A stretch of DNA of 64,000 nucleotides from Deinococcus aquaedulcis (GTDB taxonomy: Bacteria; Deinococcota; Deinococci; Deinococcales; Deinococcaceae): assembly GCF_019693445.1 (NCBI RefSeq), contig NZ_JAHRBL010000009.1, positions 62,001 through 126,000 on the forward strand, in the 5' to 3' direction. A model generated the notes under the pieces. That model made no database searches. It had not been told where the DNA came from and worked only from the letters and a program-made list of their open reading frames with translations. Below are positions 1 through 10,402 of the stretch, piece after piece (the stretch's first letter is position 1; each line of letters begins with the position of its first letter). The translations under genes and the position numbers were made by a program.

Positions 1-71
1 GGCTCGCCGTGGGCGACGTGGCGGTGAAGCTCGTCCTGCACGGCCTGGCACTGTGTCTCTAATCCAGCCAC
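1..71 (-). CDS. Partial ORF after the sigma factor, possible anti-sigma factor
   Basis: An open frame on the minus strand runs off the left edge of the window. It can start at a GTG ending at 71, overlapping the last codons of the sigma factor, or at a second GTG at 41. The visible residues include QDELHRHVAHGE, which is soluble and His-rich. A short overlap with an upstream ECF sigma gene is the usual place for an anti-sigma factor, so that role is inferred from position only. Too little sequence is visible to see a zinc-finger or a membrane segment. Confidence 0.35.
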   Translation of the reverse strand, partial: MAGLETQCQAVQDELHRHVAHGE

Positions 72-658
72 GAACGGGCCTCCTCGCCCAGCAGGCGCCT
101 CAGGTGGCCCAGCGCATGGCTGAGCCGGCTCTTGACCGTACCGACCGGCACGCCCATGCCAGCGGCAATTTCCTCGCGGGTTTCGCCGCGCAGATAGGCG
201 CGCTCCACCGTTTCGCGGTGCGTGGCACTGAGGCCGCCCAGTGCCTGCTGGACGCGGCCAGCGCGCGCCTGCGCTTCACTGCGCTGGGCGGGGCCGGGCT
301 GCTCGTCGGGCAGTGACAATTCACCGCCGTCCTCGGGGTGCAGCGGCGTGGTGACTTTTGTGGCGCGCAGGCGGTCCAGGGCCCGCGAGCGCGCCACGAC
401 CAGCAGGTAAGCCCGGAGGCCCGCCCGGTCTGGGTCATAGGCTTCGGGGCGCTCCCATAGCCGCACAAACACGTCCTGCAAGACCTCCTGGGCACTGGCC
501 GCGTCCAGCAGGCGGGTCAGCACGCCGTACATCGCCGCCGCGTGCAGGTCGTAGGCTTCGGCCAGCGCCCGTTCGTCGCGGCGCCGCAGCCGAGCCGCCA
601 GGACCAGATCGGGGCACGGCTCGGCCTGCCCTGCCTGGGGTGGGCCCGCCTTAGCCAT
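59..658 (-). CDS. ECF-type RNA polymerase sigma factor
   Basis: About 199 residues from ATG 658; an upstream in-frame TTG (688) is less likely. Region 2 is seen as the stretch from LAEAYDLHAAAMYG to YLLVVARSRALDRLR, with the QEVLQDVFVRLWE motif typical of sigma-70 region 2. Region 4 is the C-terminal HRETVERAYLRG with EIAAGMGVPVGTVKSRL, a classic helix-turn-helix. The two-domain layout without regions 1 and 3 is that of extracytoplasmic-function sigma factors. It directs RNA polymerase to a stress regulon that cannot be deduced here. The next frame downstream overlaps it and may encode its anti-sigma partner. Confidence 0.9.
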   Translation of the reverse strand: MAKAGPPQAGQAEPCPDLVLAARLRRRDERALAEAYDLHAAAMYGVLTRLLDAASAQEVLQDVFVRLWERPEAYDPDRAGLRAYLLVVARSRALDRLRATKVTTPLHPEDGGELSLPDEQPGPAQRSEAQARAGRVQQALGGLSATHRETVERAYLRGETREEIAAGMGVPVGTVKSRLSHALGHLRRLLGEEARSWLD

Positions 659-733
659 AAGAGTCCACGTCACGTTCAGAGTACGCAACCGGGCGCCGGT
701 AGGGTTCAGTGGGGCGGGGGTTCGCCGGGCCGT

Positions 734-1201
734 TCAGCCGCGTGTGGGTGGCATCAGTGCCTTGCGCATCAGAAAGTTCGTGTGGCTGGGCGGATAGTCC
801 TGTTCTTCGGCGTAGACCACGTAGCCTTGCCGCTCGTAAAAGGGGCGCGCCTGAAATTCCCAGGTGCTGAGCTTGGCACGGGTGCAGCCCAGTGTCATGG
901 CTTGCGCTTCCACGTCGCCAAGCAGGCGGGCCCCCCAGCCCTGGCCGCGCAGGGGGTCATGCAGCCACAGCAGATCAATCTCCAGCCAGCCCCATAGCGG
1001 CACGGCCCGGCCGGTACAGCCGCCCAGCACCTCGCCCGCGTCCGAAAGCAGGTAGCACTCCAGCGGCACACTCATGCGGTGTTCGGGGGTCAGGCGCTGG
1101 CGCAGTATGGGGCTGTGCTTGTCGTTGTAGGCCACCAACGCGGCTGAGACTGCGGCCTCACGCTCGGCGTTGGCGCCCGATTCCAGATGGTAGGCGGGCA
1201 T
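734..1201 (-). CDS. GNAT family N-acetyltransferase
   Basis: A 155-residue protein from ATG 1201 (MPAYHLESG); the open frame extends upstream to 1264 but that part runs towards the ftsH terminator. The acetyl-CoA loop is visible as HDPLRGQGWGARLLGDVE, followed by the typical GNAT C-terminal strand and helix RPFYERQGYVVYAEE. Such enzymes transfer an acetyl group from acetyl-CoA to an amine; the substrate is not predictable. It lies between the ECF sigma gene and ftsH on the same strand and is separated from ftsH by a terminator hairpin. Confidence 0.85.
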   Translation of the reverse strand: MPAYHLESGANAEREAAVSAALVAYNDKHSPILRQRLTPEHRMSVPLECYLLSDAGEVLGGCTGRAVPLWGWLEIDLLWLHDPLRGQGWGARLLGDVEAQAMTLGCTRAKLSTWEFQARPFYERQGYVVYAEEQDYPPSHTNFLMRKALMPPTRG

Positions 1202-1266
1202 GAAGCCAGTCTGGCCGGGTGCAGGGCACGCAGCATCCGCCAGATTGCCCAGCAGGAGAAACACAA

Positions 1267-1293
1267 AGCCCCCTGGCCGATTGACCAGGGGCT
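1267..1293 (-). terminator. Terminator hairpin after ftsH
   Basis: AGCCCCCTGG (1267-1276) can pair with CCAGGGGCT (1285-1293) over an 8-nt loop. On the minus strand the stem is followed by a short T-containing run. It lies 23 nt after the ftsH stop codon. Confidence 0.7.
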
Positions 1294-1315
1294 CGTGAAA
1301 GTGAAGCTGAAGGTA

Positions 1316-3187
<1,872 letters not shown>

Positions 3188-3247
3188 GAACAGTCCTCCG
3201 AAAGGGGAAGGGGGGAATAGGGAATAAGGCGGACTTCGCCCGCTGAA

Positions 3248-3268
3248 CTTGAGTCTACCAGACTCAAG
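3248..3268. promoter_or_regulatory. Perfect palindrome upstream of ftsH, candidate operator
   Basis: CTTGAGTCT, ACC, AGACTCAAG: a perfect 9-bp inverted repeat with a 3-nt centre. On the minus strand it contains TAGACT, a TANNNT -10 match for ftsH, so a bound dimer would block the promoter. The regulator is unknown. Confidence 0.5.
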
Positions 3269-3821
3269 GTGGGTGAGTGAGGGCCGCCTTACACCTGCCC
3301 TTTAGTGTTGGGTCACGTTGGCCGCCTGTGGAGGGCGATTCTGGGCAACCCTCTAAGGGGGCCGAGAGGGTTTCAGCAGGCGGGGCTCAGGAGGTGGAAG
3401 GACGTCTCGGTGCGCCTTACCCTTCAGCAAGGGCCGTGGGTTGAACCAGGCTTTCGTGGGCAAAAGCCAGAGGCCTGTTGGCGGCAGCATTCCCTTTCTT
3501 TCAGCTCTACGACTTCCTGGCCAAGCTTCCTGGCGACATTTCGCCCGTTGTCACGCTGCTCAGCCCACACGTCCCCACACTCCGCCTCATCAAGAGCTTC
3601 GAGCCGTTCGTTGAAAGCCGCCCGACTGACACGCTGTTCTTCCGCGCTCTCTTGCGGGCGCCTCGCAGCGCGGCGGAGCAGAGCTTGGGGAGCAAGCAGG
3701 CCCGGCGTTCCAGACGACCTTTCTCCCACGGCTCGCGGGCCACGCCTGAAAACGGTCTGGCCCACCGCTCGTGGCGCCTGCGCTTTGGCAAGCGGTCAGC
3801 TGTGCGGGGGCAGCGGCGCAG

Positions 3822-3827
3822 TATCCT
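3822..3827 (+). promoter_or_regulatory. -10 box TATCCT, near-leaderless TPR gene
   Basis: TATCCT ends 8 nt before ATG 3836 and no ribosome binding site is present, so the transcript should begin at or next to the start codon. Confidence 0.6.
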
Positions 3828-3835
3828 GACCGGGA

Positions 3836-5260
3836 ATGATTGACGTGGCCACCACCTGGCAGCAACTGTGCGCGGCGCTCGCGGGGGGCGACTACGACGC
3901 GGCTTTTGGCATTCTGGAAGCCGCCATGCGCGAGGCGAAGAAGCCCGAGCGGGCCCGGCTGGCGCTGTACCTGGGCCACCTGCACGCCCTGTATGGCGAC
4001 GCGGCCCTGGCCGAACTGGGCGCGGCGCTGCGCGAGGCCCGCACCCTGGACCCCGCGCGGCGCGACGACCCGCTATATCTGGCCCTGGCGGCTGAACTTG
4101 ACGCCCGCACGCGCGGCGGGGAGGCCGCCCCGCCGCCCCAGGGGGTGCGCGAGGGCCCGGACCCTGTCGCGCGCTTTCATGCCCTGTGCGCGCTGGCGCT
4201 GTCTGGTAAGCCCCAGGAGGCCCTGGACGTGCATGTGGGCAGCGCCGAGCTGCCGCAGCACCTGCGCTGGCGCCTGCGCTCCTGGGAGGCCGACGCCCAC
4301 GAGAGCCTGGGCCAGAGCGCCGAGGCGGTGGGCCTGTATGCCGAAGCGGCCCACCTCGCCTCAGGGATGAACCGCGCAGTCATGCTGCAGGAGCAGGCCG
4401 CGCTGCACCTGCAACTGGGCCAGCCCGACGCCGCCAAGGCCGCGCTGGATCAGGCCCGGCCCCTGTACGCCGCCCGCCCCAGCCCCGATGAAGCCGAGGA
4501 GCAGGGCCTGAACCTCGCCACGTGGCACTACCTGCGCGCCCAGGCGCTGCTGAACCTGGGCCAGCCCTCGGGGGCGCACGACATGATCCGCGAGGCCGCG
4601 CGCCTGGAGGCGCAGCACGGCGACCCCAGCTACGGCGTGGCGCTGGTGCGCGGGCAGGTGCTGACCCACCTGGGCCAGACTGAACAGGCCCTGGACGCCT
4701 TTGCAGAGGCCCTGCGGCTGGCCGGCGAGGGGGACCGCCCGTACGCCAACCACGAACTGGGCGTGGCCCTCCTGGACCTGGACCGCCCGGTGGAGGCCCG
4801 CGAGAAGCTCGAAGCGGCCCTGTCAGACCCGGGGTACCCCTACCTGCCCGAGGTGCTGGCCGACATGGCCGAGTGCGATTACCGCCTGGGCCGCCTGCCC
4901 GAAGCGCAGCAGGAAGCCGAGCAGGCCCTGTCGCAGGGGGCCGTGATTCCGGCCAGCCTCGTGCTGGGCAGCGTGGCGCTGGACTATTTCCAGCTGGACG
5001 ACGCCCTGGACCACTACGAGCGCGTCATTCGCGAGGCCGCCCCCGGCAGCCGTGACTGGCTGACCGCCTCGCAGATGGCGGCCGATGTGATGGCCCAGCA
5101 GGGCTTTCCCAACCCGGCCGCCGCCTATGCCTATGCCCAGCAGGCCCTGAGCCACACCCCCGAAAGCGACGACTGGCACGTGACCCTGCAAGAACACCTG
5201 CGCCGCGCCGGCGAGATGCTGGCCCAGCAGGGCGCGCAGGGTGGCCGAACGCTGAATTAG
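3836..5260 (+). CDS. TPR repeat protein
   Basis: A 474-residue, Ala/Leu-rich protein built almost entirely of helical hairpin repeats of about 34 residues. Clear units include [58 protein letters not shown] and [19 protein letters not shown]. No signal peptide or enzyme domain is seen, so it is probably a cytoplasmic protein-interaction scaffold. The start is supported by a -10 box 8 nt upstream. It is followed by its own terminator and is not co-oriented with its neighbours. The precise partner is unknown. Confidence 0.85.
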   Translation: MIDVATTWQQLCAALAGGDYDAAFGILEAAMREAKKPERARLALYLGHLHALYGDAALAELGAALREARTLDPARRDDPLYLALAAELDARTRGGEAAPPPQGVREGPDPVARFHALCALALSGKPQEALDVHVGSAELPQHLRWRLRSWEADAHESLGQSAEAVGLYAEAAHLASGMNRAVMLQEQAALHLQLGQPDAAKAALDQARPLYAARPSPDEAEEQGLNLATWHYLRAQALLNLGQPSGAHDMIREAARLEAQHGDPSYGVALVRGQVLTHLGQTEQALDAFAEALRLAGEGDRPYANHELGVALLDLDRPVEAREKLEAALSDPGYPYLPEVLADMAECDYRLGRLPEAQQEAEQALSQGAVIPASLVLGSVALDYFQLDDALDHYERVIREAAPGSRDWLTASQMAADVMAQQGFPNPAAAYAYAQQALSHTPESDDWHVTLQEHLRRAGEMLAQQGAQGGRTLN

Positions 5261-5301
5261 GGGTGGAGGGCTATAAGCCATGAGCTCTGGGCCATGGGGA
5301 A

Positions 5302-5333
5302 AAGCAGGGTCACGCGTTCGGGTGGCCCTGCTT
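5302..5333 (+). terminator. Terminator hairpin after the TPR gene
   Basis: AAGCAGGG (5302-5309) pairs with CCCTGCTT (5326-5333), extended inward by CAC/GTG with single bulges, followed by a T-rich stretch. Confidence 0.6.
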
Positions 5334-5355
5334 CTGTTGTGCTGGACAGCAAAAA

Positions 5356-5391
5356 GGCCATGAGCCCGGGGGTCCCCCACGGCTCATGGCC
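5356..5391. repeat. Hairpin repeat, copy 1, at left end of lanthipeptide island
   Basis: GGCCATGAGCC (5356-5366) and GGCTCATGGCC (5381-5391) form an 11-bp stem around a loop starting CCGGG and ending CCCCCAC. Copy 2 at 14021-14058 has the same stem and almost the same loop in the same orientation. It lies between the convergent TPR gene and the ABC exporter and may also end transcription of both. Confidence 0.75.
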
Positions 5392-5431
5392 CTTATGGTT
5401 TAACCGCTTGTGGCGACGCTTTCCCCCTGCT

Positions 5432-7057
5432 TCAGGCAGGAGCAGGTTGTGCTGCGAAGGCTCCCGGAGTCGGCTCACAGGTGGCGGAGTTGAGTACTTG
5501 GGGCCGGGCCTTCACCTCGCCGCCGCCCACTTCCAGCCGCAAGTCGAAATGCGCGGCGACGCGCTCGGCGTCGTGCATCACGGCCAGCAGGGTATGGCCC
5601 CGCGTTTCACGTAACATCAGTTCAAGGGCCAGCTGCTGCGTGTCGTCGTCCAGGTTGGCCAGCGGTTCGTCGAACACATAGAGATCGGCGGGCTTGAGCA
5701 GGGTCATCAGCAGGGCCACCTTCTTCTTCTGCCCCAGCGAGAGGTCGCTGTAGGGCTGGTGCAGCAGACTGTCCAGTCCCAGGGTCTGAACCAGCGCCTC
5801 GCGCCGCACGGCATCGGTGCCCTCCAGCAGGTCGCTCAGGGGGAGGGGGGGAAAGACCACCGGCTCGACCAAGCCGCTCACCCGTGCCGGGCGGGTCAGA
5901 GTGCCCAGTTGGGGGGCCAGCAGGCCCAGGGCAGTCAAGGCCAGGGTGCTCTTGCCGCTGCCATTGGGGCCACAGATCAAGGTGCGGCTGCCCTGGGGCA
6001 CGCGCACAGTGACTCCCTCAAGGACCGTGACATCTCCCTGCCCACAGCTGACCCCCTGCCAGTACAGGTCGCCGCTGGCCTGCTCGGGTGTGCCGGGCGC
6101 CTCGTCCAGCTCGCGCAGGCGCCCAATTCCGGCCCGCAGCACGCTGAGTTCGGGAATCAGGTCGATGAGTGACTGAGCGGCATTCACCGCCAGCCAGAAC
6201 GCTGCCATGTACGCCATCAGGCCCCCCAGCGTCAGCGAGGTGGCGATAATTGCCAGGCCTCCAGCCACCACCACGGCGAATTCAGCAACGCCCAGCGAGA
6301 TCCGGCTGAGGGTCTGGTACAGCCCGGTGTGCCGGCTGAGGGTATAGAGACTGCTGAGGCGCTCGCCCAGGGCGCCCAGAACCTGCGCCGCCGCGCGTTC
6401 CTCAAGGCCGAACGTGCGGGTGGCGCGGTAGGCCGCAATGGCGGCTGTGTGCACCGCCTGCTGCCGGGCCGTGCGCTCCTGCACGTCCTGGGCATTGGTA
6501 TGCAGGTGGGCCGCAAAGTAGCGCGAGAGCAGCAGCAGCACGGGCGTGATCAGCAGCAGCACCAACGTGAGTTTCCACGACAGCACCAGGACTGTGCCCA
6601 GGGCCGTGACGAAGACCGTGACAGAGCGCAGCAGGCTCACGCCCATATCCACGAGTGGATCGACGACCTCATTGACCTCAGACATGGTGCGCGCGGCGTA
6701 GTAGCCCTCACCGTGGGCCGCCACCTGTTCGGCCGGCAGGCGGTAGAAGGCGCGCAGCAGCCGGGCCGTCAGGGTGGTGGTCATGCGGTTGGTCAAACGC
6801 TGCTGAAACAGGGCGTACTGATAATCCAGCCAGCGCAGGCCGCTGAGCAGGACCAGCGCCACGGCCGCCACCCCCAGCAGCAGCCCGGCCTGGCGCCCAG
6901 GGACAGCCACATCGAAAATCCAGCGGGTCAGCAGAGGATTGACCAGGGTCAGCAGCGTGGCGGCGGCGAAGGTCCAGCCCAGGGCCAGGCCAAAGCGCTG
7001 GGCGTGGGGTCCCACCACAAAGGCGAGGTCGCGGCGCAGATGACCGGGGGCGCTCAC
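5432..7057 (-). CDS. Half ABC exporter of the lanthipeptide cluster
   Basis: A 541-residue fusion of one exporter membrane domain (about six membrane segments in residues 20-295) and one ATPase domain. The ATPase has Walker A GPNGSGKS (363-370), signature LSLGQKK (439-445) and Walker B LYVFDEP near 459-466. No N-terminal C39 leader peptidase is present, so any leader removal must be done by another protease. It starts at GTG 7057 and overlaps the stop of the lanthipeptide synthetase by 4 nt (GTGA), which implies translational coupling and export of the modified peptide. It should act as a homodimer. Confidence 0.92.
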   Translation of the reverse strand: MSAPGHLRRDLAFVVGPHAQRFGLALGWTFAAATLLTLVNPLLTRWIFDVAVPGRQAGLLLGVAAVALVLLSGLRWLDYQYALFQQRLTNRMTTTLTARLLRAFYRLPAEQVAAHGEGYYAARTMSEVNEVVDPLVDMGVSLLRSVTVFVTALGTVLVLSWKLTLVLLLITPVLLLLSRYFAAHLHTNAQDVQERTARQQAVHTAAIAAYRATRTFGLEERAAAQVLGALGERLSSLYTLSRHTGLYQTLSRISLGVAEFAVVVAGGLAIIATSLTLGGLMAYMAAFWLAVNAAQSLIDLIPELSVLRAGIGRLRELDEAPGTPEQASGDLYWQGVSCGQGDVTVLEGVTVRVPQGSRTLICGPNGSGKSTLALTALGLLAPQLGTLTRPARVSGLVEPVVFPPLPLSDLLEGTDAVRREALVQTLGLDSLLHQPYSDLSLGQKKKVALLMTLLKPADLYVFDEPLANLDDDTQQLALELMLRETRGHTLLAVMHDAERVAAHFDLRLEVGGGEVKARPQVLNSATCEPTPGAFAAQPAPA

Positions 7058-9741
7058 GCGCGCACCCCGCCGGGGCCAGCCAGCAGATGATCGGGGAATA
7101 GGGCGCTTGCGCCGCCCATCGCCAGGCGGTGCAGGAAGACGGCCACGCCTGCGCCGCCTGTGCCCAGGTCCGCGCTGATGCGGTGCAGGTAATCGCCAGG
7201 AAAGGCCAGGCCGCCCTGGCGCGGCAGGCCGAAGAGCAGCGTCCCTTCAGCGGCGCGGTGAGCGTCGCGCAGCGCTGAGGCGTCGCCCTGAAAAGCATGC
7301 ACGTCCAGCAGGTACATGCCCAGACCGCTCAGGCCCATATTCAGGCCTGGGAAGAGGGTGTATTTCTGACTCACCGCCGCACGGATGCCGCGCAGGATGT
7401 CGTCGTCTCCTGGCTGGGGGCGGGCGTTCTGGTAGCGCAGCAGCACGCTGCCCACCCCGGCGCTGCCACTCTGCAAATAGGGGTACAGGATGCCGCCCGA
7501 GACCGCGTCGGGAAAGCCCAGGGCCTCTTTGCCGTCCACCCGCCGCCCGCAGGCCAGGTCAGCGTTGAGGGCCTGCCGGCCCAGGTCCAGAAAGTCAGCG
7601 CGCCCGGTGACCCGGCTGAGGTACAGCAAGAACAGCGCCGCGCCGCTGCCACCGTGGGCCAGCCCCACCCGCACGGTGCCGAAGGTGGGCCAGGTGGCCT
7701 GGTCGTCTTGAAGACTGACTGTGGCCTGCAGCACTTCCCCAATGCGCTCGGCCTCTTGGCGGTAGCGGGCCTCGCCAGTGGCGTGGTGCAACTCCAGCGC
7801 CGCCAAGCCATAGCCGCACGCCCCCAGCCCCAGCGAGATCTGATCGAAGAGGTGCACGCCGCGCCCGGCCACCTGAAAGGCGCGGGCAGCGGCCTCTGGT
7901 TCGTTCAGGCGCAGCAGCGCAGTCGTCACACCACCCAGGCCCGAAAAGTAGCCCGGGGCGTAGCGACCATGCAGGGGTTGGCGCGAGATCCACTCGCGGA
8001 CCCAGTCCGGGACTTCGCCGCTGACCGCCTGCACCGCCAGGGCGACCCCCAGCGCGCCGTGGTCCAGCGTCAGAGGATTACTCAGCTGCGGCCCGCCTGG
8101 AAACAGTTGGTCGCTGCGGTGGGGGGTGGCCACACTGAGGACATAACGAATGGCGTCCTGGGCCGCATGTTCCAGACGCGCACTGGGCAGCGGCTGGGGC
8201 TCGGTGAGGATGGCGGGGCGCGGCTGGCTGCGCCCGCGCTGCGCAGGTTCCAGGCGGCGCGCCAGGTCGTCCAGATCGGGGACGGCGCCGGGAGTGGTCA
8301 GGGTGCGAATCGCGGCCATATACGCTGGGTCCAGAGCGTAATCGCGCTCCAGCGACGCACCAAAGTCTTGGTACAGGGTGGGTTTCAGGCCGTTGAGGGC
8401 GTTAATGGGATGCAGCAGCGCCATGAGCACCGCTCCCAGGGCAAAGTGGTCATCGCTGAGCGACGAACCAGCCTGTGCACTGCGCGACGGCGGGGCGTAC
8501 CCGGGCGTGAACATATTGACTGGCTGGTCCACACCCACTTCGCAGGCGGCTTCAAAATCAATGAGTTTCAGGCGCGGTCGGCCCTGGGCCCAGCCCAGCA
8601 TCATGATGTTGTTGGCCGAGAGGTCACCGAACGAGATGCCCTGCCGGTGCAGCTGTGCCACCAGCCGGACGATGCCGGCGGCCAGCGCCTGAACCTCGCG
8701 CCGCCACGCCGCAATCTCCCGGGCACTGGCATCCGAGCGAATGACCTTGCTGCGGCGCAGGGCGTGCGTGTGCAGCGTTTTGCCCTTCAGACGCTCCTGA
8801 ACCAGAAAAGCATGCTCCCACTCGGTGAAAAACGCCACGGGCTCTGGGGCCAGCCCCGTGCCACTCAGCTGGGTCAGCAGGCGGTATTCCTTGCGCAGGT
8901 GATCTAGAGCGTCGTGGCCCTGCGCCGAGCGGTTCACATGGGGGCGCGCTTCTTTGATGATGACCTGCTGCCCGGTCTGGGCGTCACGGGCCAGATACAC
9001 CCCGCCGGTATTGGAGTGCGACAGCACGTCCGTCACCTGAAAGCGGCCCTCACCCAGAATCAGGTCTTCATCGGGCTCGGGGGGTTGAAAGGGGTCTGTG
9101 ACCCAGGCCGGCAGCTGAAAATAGGGCGTGCGTTCGTCAGGCACCTCTTCGAGTTCCGGGCTCAGCAGGTAGGAGGCCTGCTCCCCGCTCACGTCCTGAC
9201 GGGTCACAGGCAGAATGCCGCCGTAGCGGTAATACAGCACCTTGCTGTCCTTGTAGCGGCGGTCCGACAGAATGTAGGGGCCTTCCTGGCCGCGCAGCGC
9301 CTCATACAGCTCGTCAAGGAGCTGCTGGCACTGGGCCACAGTGTTGGGGTAAATGGTCATGAATTTGCCGCTGGAACCGCGCGAGCAGCCCTTGGACAGC
9401 AGCATGTCCAGAATCTGGTAGTCGCTGGCGAACTTAAAGGGCACGCCCGCTGCCACGCAGACCCGGCCGGCCAGCTCCAGAACCTGTTCAGCGTTGGTGT
9501 GGGTGGCCGAAACATGAATTTTCCAGCCCTGCATGGGGCTGTGCGCACCCAGCGGTTTCACATGGGTCCAGAAGGCTTCCTGAATGATGCGGCAGGTGAC
9601 GGGAACAAAGCTCTGCGCCACCCGCAGCAGGTGGGGCGCCGGCTGATACCGCTCGAACGCCTCGTAAAATTCGGGGTGAACGTGCAGGCGCCGCAAAATG
9701 GCGGTGAACTGGGCCTGGGGGTCAACCTGGGGTGCGGGCAT
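7054..9741 (-). CDS. Class III lanthipeptide synthetase (LanKC/RamC type)
   Basis: An 895-residue trifunctional enzyme. The N-terminal lyase part spans about 1-220. The central Ser/Thr kinase has a nucleotide loop SNTGGVYLA (about 243-251), Lys in VIIKEA, catalytic GDLSANN (372-378) and the metal motif DFE (395-397). The C-terminal LanC-like cyclase (about 540-890) has LanC-type repeats, but at the position of the Cys-His zinc ligands it reads NMGLSGLG; lacking them separates class III from class IV. It phosphorylates and eliminates Ser/Thr in the precursor and forms the rings. GGAGG precedes ATG 9741. Its precursor gene lies directly upstream on the same strand. Confidence 0.93.
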   Translation of the reverse strand: MPAPQVDPQAQFTAILRRLHVHPEFYEAFERYQPAPHLLRVAQSFVPVTCRIIQEAFWTHVKPLGAHSPMQGWKIHVSATHTNAEQVLELAGRVCVAAGVPFKFASDYQILDMLLSKGCSRGSSGKFMTIYPNTVAQCQQLLDELYEALRGQEGPYILSDRRYKDSKVLYYRYGGILPVTRQDVSGEQASYLLSPELEEVPDERTPYFQLPAWVTDPFQPPEPDEDLILGEGRFQVTDVLSHSNTGGVYLARDAQTGQQVIIKEARPHVNRSAQGHDALDHLRKEYRLLTQLSGTGLAPEPVAFFTEWEHAFLVQERLKGKTLHTHALRRSKVIRSDASAREIAAWRREVQALAAGIVRLVAQLHRQGISFGDLSANNIMMLGWAQGRPRLKLIDFEAACEVGVDQPVNMFTPGYAPPSRSAQAGSSLSDDHFALGAVLMALLHPINALNGLKPTLYQDFGASLERDYALDPAYMAAIRTLTTPGAVPDLDDLARRLEPAQRGRSQPRPAILTEPQPLPSARLEHAAQDAIRYVLSVATPHRSDQLFPGGPQLSNPLTLDHGALGVALAVQAVSGEVPDWVREWISRQPLHGRYAPGYFSGLGGVTTALLRLNEPEAAARAFQVAGRGVHLFDQISLGLGACGYGLAALELHHATGEARYRQEAERIGEVLQATVSLQDDQATWPTFGTVRVGLAHGGSGAALFLLYLSRVTGRADFLDLGRQALNADLACGRRVDGKEALGFPDAVSGGILYPYLQSGSAGVGSVLLRYQNARPQPGDDDILRGIRAAVSQKYTLFPGLNMGLSGLGMYLLDVHAFQGDASALRDAHRAAEGTLLFGLPRQGGLAFPGDYLHRISADLGTGGAGVAVFLHRLAMGGASALFPDHLLAGPGGVRA

Positions 9742-9801
9742 AGGGGCCTCCGTGGGGAGTGGAAAAAGAGAGTCTCTTGTTATGGGGACGTGGGAAAAGA
9801 G

Positions 9802-9832
9802 CGGGTGAACAGCTCCCAGAACCGTTCACCCG
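9802..9832 (-). promoter_or_regulatory. Intercistronic hairpin between lanA and lanKC
   Basis: CGGGTGAAC (9802-9810) and GTTCACCCG (9824-9832) form a perfect 9-bp stem with a 13-nt loop. On the minus strand it is followed by CTCTTTT. A partial terminator here would give much more precursor than enzyme mRNA. Confidence 0.6.
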
Positions 9833-9853
9833 AGCCGGCTCAGCGCGGCGCGC

Positions 9854-10012
9854 TTAGGTCAAAGCCTTCTGGTCTTTGGTGCAGCCAGAGCTGATGGTGC
9901 TCCACTCATTGGAGGTCACCGAGTTGCAGCCGGAGCTCATGGTGCTCCAGTCGGCCACGAGGTTGCGGGTGGACTTGGTGCGCAGGGTGTGCAGCTTCAG
10001 GATCTTTTTCAT
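9854..10012 (-). CDS. Class III lanthipeptide precursor peptide
   Basis: A 52-residue peptide that I found by reading the gap upstream of the synthetase. The leader contains KKILKLHTL, resembling the hydrophobic ILxLQ-type element that class III synthetases recognise. The core carries two near-identical blocks, WSTMSSGC (residues 22-29) and WSTISSGC (37-44). Each contains Ser-x2-Ser-x2-Cys, the pattern that yields labionin or lanthionine rings in class III products. An AAGGA ribosome binding site lies 8-12 nt before ATG 10012. It shares strand with the synthetase and exporter and is separated from them by a hairpin. The mature start point is not visible. Confidence 0.9.
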   Translation of the reverse strand: MKKILKLHTLRTKSTRNLVADWSTMSSGCNSVTSNEWSTISSGCTKDQKALT

Positions 10013-10402
10013 GGGTCACGTCCTTGGTGGGCAGCGAGGGGCGAAGGGGCCGGCGGCGGACAGAGTGAAGTGGGCTGTCGAGAAATGCACCTCCTGAGGC
10101 CCCGGTCGGAGCGCAGGGTGGGTCTGGTGTGGGGGCAGCGGAGGATGGTGCTGTCCGCTCCTGCCTTGCCCTTGAGACCCGTTGTACCGGCGAGGCTGGG
10201 AATCACATGGGACGGCGCCCTTCTGGGGGTGGGACAGGCGCCGGATGCAGTCCGGCGCACCCTGGCAAGGCAGTGCGGGGAACCCCGGCGGCCAGGTGCC
10301 AGACGTGGCGCCCAGGGTGCGGGGCTGGGGCCAAAACGACCCCCGACACGGTGTGGGCGCCCGCGTCAGGCGACGGAGCAGCGCGACCGTTAAAGTTGAA
10401 GC
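10013..10402. other. 390-bp divergent control region of the lanthipeptide cluster
   Basis: It lies between the precursor gene (minus) and its presumed regulator (plus). I see the precursor ribosome binding site, the -10 box TAAAGT of the regulator and no convincing ORF on either strand. No clear tandem heptamer repeats of the kind bound by SARP regulators could be found by eye. Confidence 0.5.
10391..10396 (+). promoter_or_regulatory. -10 box TAAAGT, leaderless regulator gene
   Basis: TAAAGT ends 6 nt before ATG 10403, with no ribosome binding site between. Confidence 0.55.

Larger units (their letters stand above)
3188..3835. other. 648-bp gap between ftsH and the TPR gene
   Basis: It holds the ftsH promoter region with the palindrome at 3248-3268. 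From about 3420 to 3790 both strands are open: a plus frame (3478-3843) and a minus frame (3424-3765) each look partly protein-like, but neither has a clear ribosome binding site or recognisable motif. The stretch at about 3650-3700 resembles part of the repeat-rich gap near 18.75 kb (AGCAAGCAGG/CCTGCTTGCT with similar flanks). I read it as degenerate repeat or decayed coding sequence. Confidence 0.4.

Noticed and set aside
10013..10260. Second lanthipeptide precursor or extra small gene upstream of lanA
   Set aside because: The minus-strand ORF there has no ribosome binding site, no leader-like motif and no Ser/Cys core; composition is that of noncoding DNA.
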